IMG/VR virus record: IMGVR_UViG_3300019763_000020
Span: 1 to 20,186 of that record
Direction: 5' to 3' (one strand)
Length of the DNA stretch: 20,186 bases
Source of the DNA: a virus
Shown: positions 1 to 7,598 of the stretch, piece by piece
Position numbering within the stretch: the stretch's first letter is position 1
Layout of the letters: each line of letters begins with the position of its first letter
Notes under the pieces: generated by a model
Databases searched by the model: none
Told to the model about the DNA's origin: nothing
Seen by the model: only the letters and a program-made list of their open reading frames with translations
Translations under genes and position numbers: made by a program

Positions 1-483
1 AAAATTAAATTCCAATACTACACCAATTTTTTCATTCTCATGTTCTTTTAAAAATTCATATATTCTTTTTATATCAACATCGTTAAAACTATCTATACTA
101 GCCAGTAAATTACTTTCAAAATAAGTTAGACCTTTATTTTGAAACAACTCAACTAAAAGTCTAAATAACAATCGTGCATGTAATTCATACATTGTTATTC
201 TGATTTTTTCGAAAAACTCGTATAAATAATTTAAATTTTGAGGATTACTCTTTAAATCATTAAAAAAGTTTTTTCTTTGATTATCTGTTAATTTATCCCA
301 AATGTCTGCATTCTTGTATATTCTATTTTTAAATCTATTCGCTGACATCTGATCCATTGCTTGAGGCAAAGCATCTAAGTTACTAACATGATAAAAAACT
401 CTACTTACAAAAGTTCCTACACTTATAATCCCTTCACATGCTTCATCTGCCATATCAACTATATCATACTTATTTCCATCCAT
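1..483 (-). CDS. Hypothetical protein, 3' end outside window
   Basis: An open minus-strand frame of 161 codons runs from an ATG at 483 off the left edge without a stop, so the protein is incomplete. A GGAG Shine-Dalgarno at 489-492 sits five bases before the ATG and supports this start. The visible part looks soluble and mostly helical, rich in Phe, Leu, Asn and Asp, with no signal peptide, membrane segment or catalytic motif that I recognise. It begins MDGNKYDIVDMADEACEG. It lies 41 bases downstream of the methyltransferase and on the same strand, at the distal end of the tail operon, a place where phages often carry lysogenic-conversion or phage-exclusion genes. That context is suggestive only; no function is assigned. 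Confidence 0.7.
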   Translation of the reverse strand, partial: MDGNKYDIVDMADEACEGIISVGTFVSRVFYHVSNLDALPQAMDQMSANRFKNRIYKNADIWDKLTDNQRKNFFNDLKSNPQNLNYLYEFFEKIRITMYELHARLLFRLLVELFQNKGLTYFESNLLASIDSFNDVDIKRIYEFLKEHENEKIGVVLEFNF

Positions 484-524
484 AGAAACTCCAATAATAA
501 TTTATCAGAGTTATTATAGCAAAA

Positions 525-1307
525 TCAATAATTACTTATAAGTATTTCACAAACACTTTTCTTCTTACCATGTCTATTCTTACCAAGAGTATATTCAATC
601 TCTTTAGTAGATCTAATATTAAAGTCTTTATATAACTCTCGTAGCAGCTCACAATCATTGTAAGAGAGTAGAAACTTCCCTTTGATATTTGATAAAGTAA
701 CTGCTAAAAGCTTATGCTCTTCTATTCCAAAGCCACCTGTATTTTTATAGTAACTTTCAGTTGCCACATAAGGAGGATCACAATAAAAGAATGTTTCTTC
801 CTTATCGTAAAGTTTGATTAAATTATCAAAACTTTTATTTTCAATCGTTACACCTTTTAATCTATTTGACCACTTAGAATATGACTTATAAATATCTTTT
901 GGCTTTCTGCCTGATTTAGCTGACATAGCAAAGTTATCACCTTTTGAGCCAAATGATTGAGTAAGTTGAAATAGATAAAAGGCAGCTGCTTCTATTTTGT
1001 TTCGTGGTTTCATTCTTTTATGTTTGATATCATCAAATATCTCTCTTGAGATAAGTAACTGGTTTAGATACATTGATAATGTTTCAGGATTACTTCTTAT
1101 AGCTCTGTGTAGATTTACAAGCTCAGAATTAATGTCATTTACAATTTCTAATTTACTCGGCTCTTTTCCATAAAACACACTAAGTGCTCCACCAAATACT
1201 TCAACATAAGTTGTATGATCAGCAGAGATTGCTGCTATAATATCTTTAGAAAGTTTTGACTTACCACCTACCCATCCAAATGATGCTTTTAATTTTGTTG
1301 ACTGCAT
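525..1307 (-). CDS. D12-class DNA adenine N6-methyltransferase (Dam-like)
   Basis: This enzyme should transfer a methyl group from S-adenosylmethionine to N6 of adenine in a short DNA target. The protein starts MQSTKLKASFGWVGGKSKL, where FGWVGGK is the SAM-binding motif I; VEVFGGALSVF and IVNDIN follow. The catalytic motif IV, DPPY, is at about residues 177-180. Its length, about 260 residues, fits the Dam/D12 family. The frame can be read from a TTG at 1325, but the ATG at 1307 has an AAGGA Shine-Dalgarno at 1313-1317 with good spacing, so I use the ATG. It lies beyond the last tail gene with its own gap of about 100 bases, and no restriction enzyme is seen. A solitary phage methylase may protect phage DNA from host restriction or alter gene expression. 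The target sequence cannot be read from the protein. Confidence 0.92.
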   Translation of the reverse strand: MQSTKLKASFGWVGGKSKLSKDIIAAISADHTTYVEVFGGALSVFYGKEPSKLEIVNDINSELVNLHRAIRSNPETLSMYLNQLLISREIFDDIKHKRMKPRNKIEAAAFYLFQLTQSFGSKGDNFAMSAKSGRKPKDIYKSYSKWSNRLKGVTIENKSFDNLIKLYDKEETFFYCDPPYVATESYYKNTGGFGIEEHKLLAVTLSNIKGKFLLSYNDCELLRELYKDFNIRSTKEIEYTLGKNRHGKKKSVCEILISNY

Positions 1308-1322
1308 AATATTCCTTTGTGT

Positions 1323-1359
1323 CAATAAGTCACTTATCTATGCTCAAATAACTTATTGT
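1323..1359. promoter_or_regulatory. Palindromic half-site cluster upstream of the methyltransferase
   Basis: The 13-base perfect palindrome ATAAGTCACTTAT (1325-1337) lies just upstream of the methyltransferase ribosome binding site. A further ACTTATTG (about 1352-1359) forms an 8-base inverted repeat with CAATAAGT at 1323-1330. This could be an operator for the methylase. In DNA this AT-rich, short palindromes also arise by chance, so the functional call is weak. No convincing -35/-10 pair was found. Confidence 0.25.
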
Positions 1360-1407
1360 GTTAAAATTTATTTACAGTCATCTTGGCGGAGGTGACTTTC
1401 TTATTAG

Positions 1408-2343
1408 CTAATTCTCAAATTCTATATCAGTTTTCCATCCTTTTGAATCTAAAATATGACTAGCTTTTGTTATTGAGTACTCACCATCATCTTCTAATGA
1501 ATTAATGATTTCTATTATTCCACCTGCATACATGATTTGTCCAGGTACTGATAAACTTCCTTTTTTAGTTCCAGCCAATGCTCTTTGTAATAATGCTTCA
1601 GCTTTTAGTTTAGCTTCGGCTGCATTTTTGAAGCTTCCTTTGTTTTGTATCTGTGGTGATCCAGTACCTACTATTACACTTTTTACTTCATTATCTTTTG
1701 TATCATGCCATATAGATTTACAGCTTTTATAGATTGTTTTACCAAGAGCTGTTGTACTCAATGTTGTATTATTTTTTACATCTATAATATACCTTGGTAA
1801 AGCATCACTTTTTTTATTCTCTTTAATCTTTTTTAAAAATACTAAAGTGTTATTTTTGATATTAAATATTGCATTAAAATCTTTTGCGATTCTATTTAAA
1901 AAGTGTAGATCACTCTCACCACTTTGTGCGATTGATATTGGATATACATCATCAAAGTCACACTTAACTTTGATATCATTTCTAGATGCTATTTGTGAGC
2001 ATATATTTGTAACAGATATGCCCTCATAAGTGATATCTCTTTTCTCTTTTAATGTATCAGAAAATTTTACACCTGTTGCTTTGATACTTAGCTCATAATT
2101 ATTAGACCTAGTTGGTTCGAGTACTTGGAACAATCCACAAAATACTAACTTTTCATATCCTAGATAAAGTTTGAGTTCATCTTTAAAACTAGGTCTTGCA
2201 AACTCTCCAGCTACACTTATTGTTATCTCATCTGCTTTATCATTTGCATGATCTATAAAACTGATTGATTTTAGATTCTTTTGTAAAGTTTCTGTTACAT
2301 CTTTATCATTAGCAAGAAGTTGAAACCGTGGTTTTTTTACCAT
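1408..2343 (-). CDS. D: Baseplate hub protein, P2 late control gpD family
   Basis: P2 gpD-type proteins form the trimeric hub at the centre of the baseplate and are structurally related to T4 gp27 and the N-terminal part of VgrG. They join the tail tube to spike V. The 311-residue length is close to normal for the family. The frame shows the family layout: an N-terminal beta-rich region, then a middle segment around SIAQSGESDLHFLNRIAKDFNAIF that is typical of gpD, and a C-terminal region with the usual SVPGQIMYAGGIIEI stretch before the end. It is the last tail gene of the operon. Its ATG overlaps the end of gpX by seven bases, which points to translational coupling. It ends with a TAG. Only a weak hairpin and no T-run follow, so no clear terminator separates it from the methyltransferase. 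Confidence 0.9.
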   Translation of the reverse strand: MVKKPRFQLLANDKDVTETLQKNLKSISFIDHANDKADEITISVAGEFARPSFKDELKLYLGYEKLVFCGLFQVLEPTRSNNYELSIKATGVKFSDTLKEKRDITYEGISVTNICSQIASRNDIKVKCDFDDVYPISIAQSGESDLHFLNRIAKDFNAIFNIKNNTLVFLKKIKENKKSDALPRYIIDVKNNTTLSTTALGKTIYKSCKSIWHDTKDNEVKSVIVGTGSPQIQNKGSFKNAAEAKLKAEALLQRALAGTKKGSLSVPGQIMYAGGIIEIINSLEDDGEYSITKASHILDSKGWKTDIEFEN

Positions 2344-2543
2344 AATTTTTGCACCTCTTCTATTGGATTTTCAACAATATTAATAAGAGGTAATTGAACG
2401 ATATCATTCTCTTTTAAAACTACTTTATTAATAAGATGTGTATTTGATTCTAATACTTCAGTATAAACTTTTAAAGTACCATAATGTTTAAATATTATTT
2501 GATCTAATCTATCACCTTCTAATGCTTTATGAGTCATCATCAT
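2337..2543 (-). CDS. X: Tail protein X, P2 gpX family (LysM-like)
   Basis: A 68-residue protein of the P2 gpX type, a small LysM-like domain found in contractile-tailed phages and thought to work at the baseplate hub. Visible signs are the start region HKALEGDRLDQIIFKHYG and the later ENDIVQLP, which match the LysM-like pattern of a short helix pair followed by 'G/N-D-x-I-x-L-P'. The reading frame starts with three Met codons. An AGGTGG at the end of gpU fits the first or second of them, so the start is uncertain by up to six bases. The gene overlaps gpU by 17 bases and gpD by 7 bases, so U-X-D form a tightly coupled trio in the P2-tail order. Confidence 0.88.
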   Translation of the reverse strand: MMMTHKALEGDRLDQIIFKHYGTLKVYTEVLESNTHLINKVVLKENDIVQLPLINIVENPIEEVQKLW

Positions 2544-2901
2544 TAACCACCTGTAAAGCTATAGTATATGTTTGTTTTAAAAATAAACCATCTTTTAAAA
2601 AGCTATTCATTACTCTTTTAATCTCAAGTATCAACACACTAAAAGCTACACCATTTACAAACACCATAGTTACAGGAAGTTTCTTTGTAGCCATTGTCTC
2701 AAAGTTATCTAACTGAGATTGTTTTTTTACTATTAAGGTACCTTTGATACTTATACTATCTTCATATTTTCCGATATCTTGATAAAGGTTAAAATTACCA
2801 AGTCTCTCATGTGTAGCAAATTTAAAAGATAAGGTTCTCTCTAAACTCTCAAAACTAGTACCATTTATTTCAAATATATAATCACCTATTTGTGCTAACA
2901 T
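2527..2901 (-). CDS. U: Tail protein U, P2 gpU family
   Basis: gpU-type proteins are small tail components needed for completion of P2-like tails and act close to the hub. The 124-residue frame begins MLAQIGDYIFEINGTSFESLERT, which matches the family's 'LG-x-F-x-F-x-(I/L)-x-T' opening. Further on it has RLGNFNLYQDIGKYEDSISIKG, corresponding to the 'Q-x-x-G-x-G-x-E-x-x-(I/L)-x-G' core. Its start overlaps the stop of the tape measure gene by one base in a TAATG junction, with a GGAG upstream inside the end of that gene, so it should be translated by coupling. It overlaps gpX at its other end. The position after the tape measure is the same as in P2. Confidence 0.88.
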   Translation of the reverse strand: MLAQIGDYIFEINGTSFESLERTLSFKFATHERLGNFNLYQDIGKYEDSISIKGTLIVKKQSQLDNFETMATKKLPVTMVFVNGVAFSVLILEIKRVMNSFLKDGLFLKQTYTIALQVVNDDDS

Positions 2902-4850
2902 TAAAACTCTCCATCACTTAAACTGGTACTATTATCTAATCCATTACTAGCATTATTTACAGCTTGAGTTATCAATGTTTGTATTTGAGTTCCCATATTT
3001 TCAGGTATTCTTCCCTCTTTTACATCTACTTTTATTACAGGAGCCACTTGTATTTGATTAGTAACTTGTTTATTACTATTAATACTTTTTAATAAATTCT
3101 TTGTTGTTGAAGAGTTGTTTCCAACTGCAACATTATTTGATTTGCTATCTTTTTCAGTAGTGTTATCAAACCCAAAGAAATTAGATATTGTACTCCCAAT
3201 ACTTTGACTACTATTCTCTTTATTACTTGGACTTTCTTTATCTTTTGTTACAGCACCTGGTGTATTTTCATCATCCCCAAATCCAAAGAAACTAGATACT
3301 GAACTAGCCATCCCTTTTACTTTAGTAACAGAAGCTCCCATCCATTCAAATTTAGATCCTAAATAATCAAAAAAACCACCAAACCAACTTTTTAAAGTAT
3401 CCCAATTATGATAAATGAGATATGCTCCAGCTGCTATACCTGTTACAGCTAATCCAACTGGATTTGTTAAAAATATCTTTCCAACTGTTGCCATTGCTGT
3501 ACCCATAAATCCTATAGCAGTTGTAGCAACACCAAAGCCAACAGTAAGAGCTGGTACAGCCATACCTACTAAACCAACAGCAGTTCCAAAAGCTCCAACA
3601 ACTAATAATCCACCACCAATAATAGCAATACACGTTGCAAGTGATCCACTTAACTCTTCATTCTCTTCCATCCAAGAAGTTACAGCAGTAACAGTATCTC
3701 CAATTGCATCACCCACAACTAATGCAGCTGGAGCAAAAAAGCTACCCATCATATCAGCTGCATTACCTAGTTTTTGACCTAAAACTTCGAACTCTTTACC
3801 TTGATTTGTAGCTTTTGCCATCTCCAGAGTTTTTTTAGTTCCACTTTGAAGTGATACTCCCATGCTATCTATATTTTTAGTTAAGGTATCAGTTTCATTA
3901 TAAAGTAGTTTTACAAGTCCAACAGCTTCTTCAGTTCCAAATGCTTTTTTCAGTTCTGCTGATTCAAGAGCATCAACTGTATCTCCATATTTATCTTTTA
4001 TTTTAGAGATAATTTCAGGCATAGATAACATCTGATTATTTGCATCAGTAAATTGTAAACCTAATTTATCTCCAGCACCTTGAGCTGATCCTAAAAATGC
4101 TTTGTATTTTGTAGCAGCTTCACTTCCACTCATTGTTGCTTGAAGTTGACCTAAAATAGATAATTGTTCTGCAAAAGAAACTCCAGCACTCGTAGCATTG
4201 GCTCCTAAAGTTCCAAGAGCTGAACTCATATTTCCACCATCAGTTTTAAAAGCTTGAACAGATGAAGATATACCAGCAGAAAAGTACTCTCCAAATTTTA
4301 TATCTTTTTCTTCATCACTTAATGCATTCCAACCTTGAATACTAGAAGCTCCAAAATCATCAAATTGTTTTCTATATATCCCAAAACCAGTTGCAAATAA
4401 TGAAGTCATTTGTGAAGTTGATGATTTTGTGGCACCTGCTGTTAGTGCTGCTGTTTTTGTAAACTCTCCAACAGCTGTATCACTTAAACTTGATATCCCT
4501 GACTTTATATCATAACTAGCTTTTATAAATTCAGGTGCAGTAGTACCTGCAAATTCTTTTGTAAATTCTCTAGCACCTTTGGTAATTGACTTTATACCTT
4601 TATCATCAATTCCCAAAGATGCTATTTCACCTTGAGCTGCTTTTAAATCTTGATATCCTGATACTAGTCCTTTTATAGGAGCTAAAATAGCAACACCTGC
4701 ACCCATAGAAATAGCTCCAGCTTTTGCTATATTTTTACTAGTGTCACCGATTCGTTGATCTAACCCTGATAGTTTATTTTCAATCTGACCAAAAACTGCA
4801 CTTGCTTGGTCTTTAGCTGATATTAAAATACCTACTGCAAAATTACTCAA
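2901..4850 (-). CDS. T: Tail tape measure protein, P2 gpT type
   Basis: The tape measure protein fills the tail tube during assembly, sets tail length and is released on DNA entry. The 649-residue frame has an alpha-helical N-terminal part with Ala/Gly/Ser-rich stretches. A long hydrophobic block follows at roughly residues 400-480, with several possible membrane-spanning segments. A Gly/Ser/Asn-rich low-complexity C-terminal part precedes a short conserved end. The start is a TTG at 4850 (SNFAVGILISAKDQASAVF follows), supported by an AGGAG at 4857-4861 with six-base spacing and lying just three bases past the E' stop codon. At about 0.15 nm per residue the tail would be somewhat under 100 nm, shorter than P2; that is an estimate from family knowledge. 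The location directly after E/E' is diagnostic. Confidence 0.93.
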   Translation of the reverse strand: MSNFAVGILISAKDQASAVFGQIENKLSGLDQRIGDTSKNIAKAGAISMGAGVAILAPIKGLVSGYQDLKAAQGEIASLGIDDKGIKSITKGAREFTKEFAGTTAPEFIKASYDIKSGISSLSDTAVGEFTKTAALTAGATKSSTSQMTSLFATGFGIYRKQFDDFGASSIQGWNALSDEEKDIKFGEYFSAGISSSVQAFKTDGGNMSSALGTLGANATSAGVSFAEQLSILGQLQATMSGSEAATKYKAFLGSAQGAGDKLGLQFTDANNQMLSMPEIISKIKDKYGDTVDALESAELKKAFGTEEAVGLVKLLYNETDTLTKNIDSMGVSLQSGTKKTLEMAKATNQGKEFEVLGQKLGNAADMMGSFFAPAALVVGDAIGDTVTAVTSWMEENEELSGSLATCIAIIGGGLLVVGAFGTAVGLVGMAVPALTVGFGVATTAIGFMGTAMATVGKIFLTNPVGLAVTGIAAGAYLIYHNWDTLKSWFGGFFDYLGSKFEWMGASVTKVKGMASSVSSFFGFGDDENTPGAVTKDKESPSNKENSSQSIGSTISNFFGFDNTTEKDSKSNNVAVGNNSSTTKNLLKSINSNKQVTNQIQVAPVIKVDVKEGRIPENMGTQIQTLITQAVNNASNGLDNSTSLSDGEF

Positions 4851-4853
4851 TTT

Positions 4854-5009
4854 CTACTCCTCTTGTTTTAAACTATCTTTTGCTATTTCTACATATTGTT
4901 CAAAGTGATCAAGAGATAAATTCATCTGATCACTTAATGTAAAATGTAAAACTGCTCCTACCAAAGCTGTATCTATTATAAGATTTTGGCTTTGGCTCTT
5001 TGTAAACCC
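4854..5009 (-). CDS. E': E' extension of the tail assembly chaperone, reached by -1 frameshift
   Basis: On the minus strand the gpE frame contains the heptamer G_GGT_TTA (5009-5003), in exactly the phase required for a -1 slip (X_XXY_YYZ), at gpE codons 84-85. From there the -1 frame is open for 49 sense codons and ends in TAG at 4856-4854, three bases before the tape measure start. The fused gpE-E' would be 134 residues. The extension reads TKSQSQNLIIDTALVGAVLH and continues to an end in Lys-Gln-Glu-Glu. It has no start codon of its own, and it fills the otherwise empty gap between E and the tape measure. P2 makes gpE+E' by the same kind of slip; the particular heptamer here is my reading of the sequence. 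Confidence 0.78.
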   Translation of the reverse strand, partial: GFTKSQSQNLIIDTALVGAVLHFTLSDQMNLSLDHFEQYVEIAKDSLKQEE

Positions 5010-5257
5010 ATTAATGTACTTTGTAAGGTTGTATATTCAGCTGCATCCCACTCTTCAACATCATCCATTGTTATTTGAAGATCAGTAAGATTACCAATTA
5101 AAGCAATCTCCCTTTCAACTGGATTATTGATATGATCTACAGCTAACATATCTTTTACTTTTGGTACTCTCATTGTTACTTCTTTTACCTCTTTACCATC
5201 AACTAAAATTGGCAACTCAAATATAATCTTTTTTGCTTCTCTTTTTGTTTTTTCCAT
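4976..5257 (-). CDS. E: Tail assembly chaperone gpE
   Basis: The short chaperone is made together with its frameshifted longer form and coats the tape measure protein before tube assembly. The frame of 93 residues matches P2 gpE in size and in the pattern LPILVDGKEVKEVTMRVPKVKDMLAVD. That motif introduces the family's beta-hairpin-then-helix fold ('L..P...dg..v..l.lR.P...d'). The ATG has AGGA five bases upstream, at the end of the tube gene. It sits between tail tube and tape measure, the place for this gene in P2-like tails. The frame ends in TAA while the -1 frame continues; see the E' entry for the slippery site. Confidence 0.88.
   Translation of the reverse strand: MEKTKREAKKIIFELPILVDGKEVKEVTMRVPKVKDMLAVDHINNPVEREIALIGNLTDLQITMDDVEEWDAAEYTTLQSTLMGLQRAKAKIL
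5003..5009 (-). promoter_or_regulatory. -1 ribosomal frameshift slippery heptamer (G_GGT_TTA)
   Basis: The minus-strand bases 5009-5003 read GGGTTTA, with GGT and TTA being gpE codons 84 and 85. A simultaneous -1 slip gives GGG and TTT, keeping first and second base pairing. It is the only X_XXY_YYZ heptamer I found in the overlap between a -1 frame stop upstream and the gpE stop downstream. Confidence 0.7.
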
Positions 5258-5269
5258 CTCTTATTCCTA

Positions 5270-5770
5270 TTAATTAATGTGGTTTCTTAGCTCTTCTAAA
5301 TAGTCAACACCATCTATAATTGCAATCATATTTTCAGTATCAAATAAACAACCTTGTTTACCATCAATCTCCATCATAAAATAAGTAGGAAAATGTTTCA
5401 CTTTATATTCTGCTTCTTTTCCCTCTTCAATCTTTCCAGGATCTAAATCTACTCCACCTTGAATTGTTATAAATACAGGTACCTTTTTTCCACCTTGATG
5501 AATTGAAGCTTTTACTGTTAAATTTACTCCAGATCCACTAGCTTCTCCAGCTGCCATTGCTGCCATAATTGTTGGAGACCATTGTGAAAATACAGACTCA
5601 GCTTCTAGTTTTTTAAAAATACCAGTATCAACATCTTTTTCAAATCCACCTGATTTAATTGTATTTCGTATCTTCTCAAGCTTTGGAACTTGAAAAGTTT
5701 TACTTACACCTAAATGCCCAAAACCATCTACAAAAAAGTTTGCACCTACGAAAGATTGTGGTAAATTCAT
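5270..5770 (-). CDS. FII: Major tail tube protein, P2 gpFII family
   Basis: This protein forms the stacked rings of the inner tail tube through which DNA passes. The 166-residue frame has the FII-type opening MNLPQSFVGANFFVDGFGHL and then VPKLEKIRNTIKSGGF, matching the family's 'lP...l...n.fvdG....G......PkL......e.r..G' pattern. A beta-rich body follows. Length is close to that of P2 FII (about 170 residues). The start overlaps the sheath stop in a TAATG junction with GGAGG just upstream, so tube synthesis is probably coupled to sheath translation. Sheath followed by tube is the universal order in such tails. Confidence 0.92.
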   Translation of the reverse strand: MNLPQSFVGANFFVDGFGHLGVSKTFQVPKLEKIRNTIKSGGFEKDVDTGIFKKLEAESVFSQWSPTIMAAMAAGEASGSGVNLTVKASIHQGGKKVPVFITIQGGVDLDPGKIEEGKEAEYKVKHFPTYFMMEIDGKQGCLFDTENMIAIIDGVDYLEELRNHIN

Positions 5771-6906
5771 TACTCACCTCCATTTATATAATTTATTAAC
5801 ACTTCGTTCCATTCATCACTATAAACTAACTCAATGTTTAACTCTCTAACTGTTGCCATAGTTCCAACTGTAATAGTTAGATAAAACTTACCAGCTGTTA
5901 CAGTCGCATTTGTATTTTTTAAAGGATCAAAGATTGCATTAAATCCAAGAACTACACCAGCCCCTTTTAACTCTCTCATAAAATCTGCCACAGCTTGTTT
6001 TACTTTGATAAGTTCACTTGCCTCTCTATCACGAGCAAATTTACTAGCTTTCATAATGGCTGTTAATAGTCTATGAAAAGTTCTAACTCTCTCTAAACTT
6101 TGCCATACAACTTCTATATCAGTTGTCTCAAAACCATACAATCTCCAACCCTCATCTTTAAGAATTGTTGCCATACCTTTTTGTCTTAATCTTCTAGCTT
6201 CACAATCAGAACTCTCAAGGTATTCAATAATCTCACTTGTCTCTTCATGTTCAATTCCAGACACTCCTCTTACAACTCTATTACTATGACTTTTTGACCA
6301 ACCAAAAGCTTTAGAATCCCAAAATGCAATATGACCAGCTACCAATGCACTAAATGGAATCTTCTCTCCATCAGCCTTATACAATCCACTTCCAATTAAA
6401 ACAAATCTAGTACCAAAATTAGTGATATAATCATTTCTTTCAGCTTCCGTTTTACTAAAATTATCAGTAATAGCAGTTGCCCATAATTGTTTAGCAATAC
6501 TATCTAGCTTCATAGCTACTTCTACATCTTGGCTAAAGAATGGAGATATAATCACACCATTTCTAAGATTTATGCCTGTTACTGTATCACTATTTTTAAA
6601 CTCATTTATTCCATCTAAAACATTTGCTTTATCAGTTGCTTCATCAACTGGAATAATTAAAAACACTACTATAGGACAGTTAACACCTTGAAGATTGATA
6701 CCTTTTAAAACAGCTTTTAAATTTCCACCTGTAATAGTATTATCTTCAATATAATCCAATCCCTCTTGAGCATTATTAAACTTTTTAAAGCCAACATCAC
6801 CTTTATCTACAGTTGCAACAATTCCAATTGCAGTTGTACTATTTACTATAATTGGATTAGCAGCTTTAGAGCTAATTTCTCCATTTATTCCATAATTTAA
6901 ATCCAT
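5770..6906 (-). CDS. FI: Contractile tail sheath protein, P2 gpFI family
   Basis: The sheath surrounds the tube and contracts to drive it through the envelope, so its presence defines a myovirus-type tail. The 378-residue frame is near the normal P2 FI length of about 400. Recognisable stretches are the N-terminal NPIIVNSTTAIGIVATVDKG, the SPFFSQDVEVAMKLDSIAKQL region, and the C-terminal IKVKQAVADFMRELKGAGVVLGF with GKFYLTITVGTMATVRELNI. The last of these is the conserved domain that holds the sheath to the tube. An AAGGAG six to seven bases upstream of the ATG supports the start. The gene begins 27 bases after a small unknown gene and is followed at once by the tube gene. Confidence 0.95.
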   Translation of the reverse strand: MDLNYGINGEISSKAANPIIVNSTTAIGIVATVDKGDVGFKKFNNAQEGLDYIEDNTITGGNLKAVLKGINLQGVNCPIVVFLIIPVDEATDKANVLDGINEFKNSDTVTGINLRNGVIISPFFSQDVEVAMKLDSIAKQLWATAITDNFSKTEAERNDYITNFGTRFVLIGSGLYKADGEKIPFSALVAGHIAFWDSKAFGWSKSHSNRVVRGVSGIEHEETSEIIEYLESSDCEARRLRQKGMATILKDEGWRLYGFETTDIEVVWQSLERVRTFHRLLTAIMKASKFARDREASELIKVKQAVADFMRELKGAGVVLGFNAIFDPLKNTNATVTAGKFYLTITVGTMATVRELNIELVYSDEWNEVLINYINGGE

Positions 6907-6933
6907 TTTATCTCTCCTTTATTTTGATAAACT

Positions 6934-7377
6934 TCACTTTAATAACTCAATTCGCTCAGCCCTTAATATATTTAATTGATCTTCTAAAGCAAGTAACTTA
7001 TTAACATCATATTCATCAGGTTCAGTCTCTTTCAATTCCGCTATTTTTATAGAAGATAAAGGTCTAATTTTTTCACCTTCTATTTCTTTAAAGCGTTTAT
7101 CAATTTCACTTATTCTATTTGTAATTAAATCTTCTTTTGTAACTTCTTTTGGAGTATCCAAGATATTCTTTTCTTTTTCAAATTCATCCAAAACAAATTG
7201 ATATTTCGCAAGTGGTACTTCTTGCATTAAAGGCTCTTCTAAACAAAAGTTATTTCCTTTATGGAATTGAACCGCTGTTATATCTTCTTTTAATGATATT
7301 GTTATCTCTATATCTCTACTATCTACAATTACGCTATTACCTACATAGGTCATTTGTTTAATATCTGAAAAATTCAT
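6934..7377 (-). CDS. Small tail-region protein of unknown function, possibly a fibre chaperone
   Basis: A 147-residue protein. The N-terminal half (MNFSDIKQMTYVGNSVIVDS, then ITAVQFHKGNNFC) resembles the small beta-rich proteins found beside tail fibre genes in many Gram-negative phages, in which a 'Y..n..viv' strand is followed by 'i..iqw..g'. The C-terminal half, from about residue 85, is charged and strongly helical (EISD/EIDKRFKEIEGEK, then LLALEDQLNILRAERIELL) and likely a coiled coil. It lies two genes downstream of the tail fibre, where fibre assembly chaperones usually sit. That position and shape are the only reasons for the suggestion; no chaperone family is clearly recognised. The start ATG follows closely on the stop of the preceding gene. 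Confidence 0.6.
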   Translation of the reverse strand: MNFSDIKQMTYVGNSVIVDSRDIEITISLKEDITAVQFHKGNNFCLEEPLMQEVPLAKYQFVLDEFEKEKNILDTPKEVTKEDLITNRISEIDKRFKEIEGEKIRPLSSIKIAELKETEPDEYDVNKLLALEDQLNILRAERIELLK

Positions 7378-7379
7378 TT

Positions 7380-7595
7380 TTACTCACTCTCTTCATTTAC
7401 TGATAATTTATCATTTTCTATAACTGCATTTGCACCTTGTTTTATTATCTCTATAATTTCATCTAAACTATTTTTACTGTTTAGTACCATAGAAGCAGTT
7501 AGAACAGTAGTTGCACTCATTAAGCTATCTTGACTACATTCTGATTCTATATTTACATTTCCATTTTCTATATCTATTAAAATTGATTCATTCAT
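7380..7595 (-). CDS. Small acidic protein of unknown function
   Basis: A 71-residue acidic protein with an Asp/Glu-rich N-terminus (MNESILIDIENGNVNIESE), a central stretch of small and hydrophobic residues that could be a helix (SATTVLTASMVLNSKN), and an acidic C-terminus. The central stretch is too short and polar for a safe membrane call. An AAAGG sits seven bases before the ATG, within the last codons of the fibre gene, so the small size does not reflect a spurious frame. It is squeezed between fibre gene and next small gene with gaps of two or three bases, meaning it is co-translated with the tail. Nothing in it is recognised. An adaptor or chaperone role is possible from context only. 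Confidence 0.6.
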   Translation of the reverse strand: MNESILIDIENGNVNIESECSQDSLMSATTVLTASMVLNSKNSLDEIIEIIKQGANAVIENDKLSVNEESE

Positions 7596-7598
7596 TTT

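Noticed and set aside
1308-1325. TTG start at 1325 for the methyltransferase
   Set aside because: The AAGGA lies between it and the ATG at 1307 and fits only the latter.
1376-1397. AGTCA/TGACT inverted repeat after gpD as a terminator
   Set aside because: Only five pairs before a mismatch, a long loop and no T-run in the leftward direction.
3406-3777. Open frames antisense or out of frame within the tape measure and other genes
   Set aside because: They have low-complexity compositions that mirror the real gene in another frame, and they lack ribosome binding sites and family motifs.
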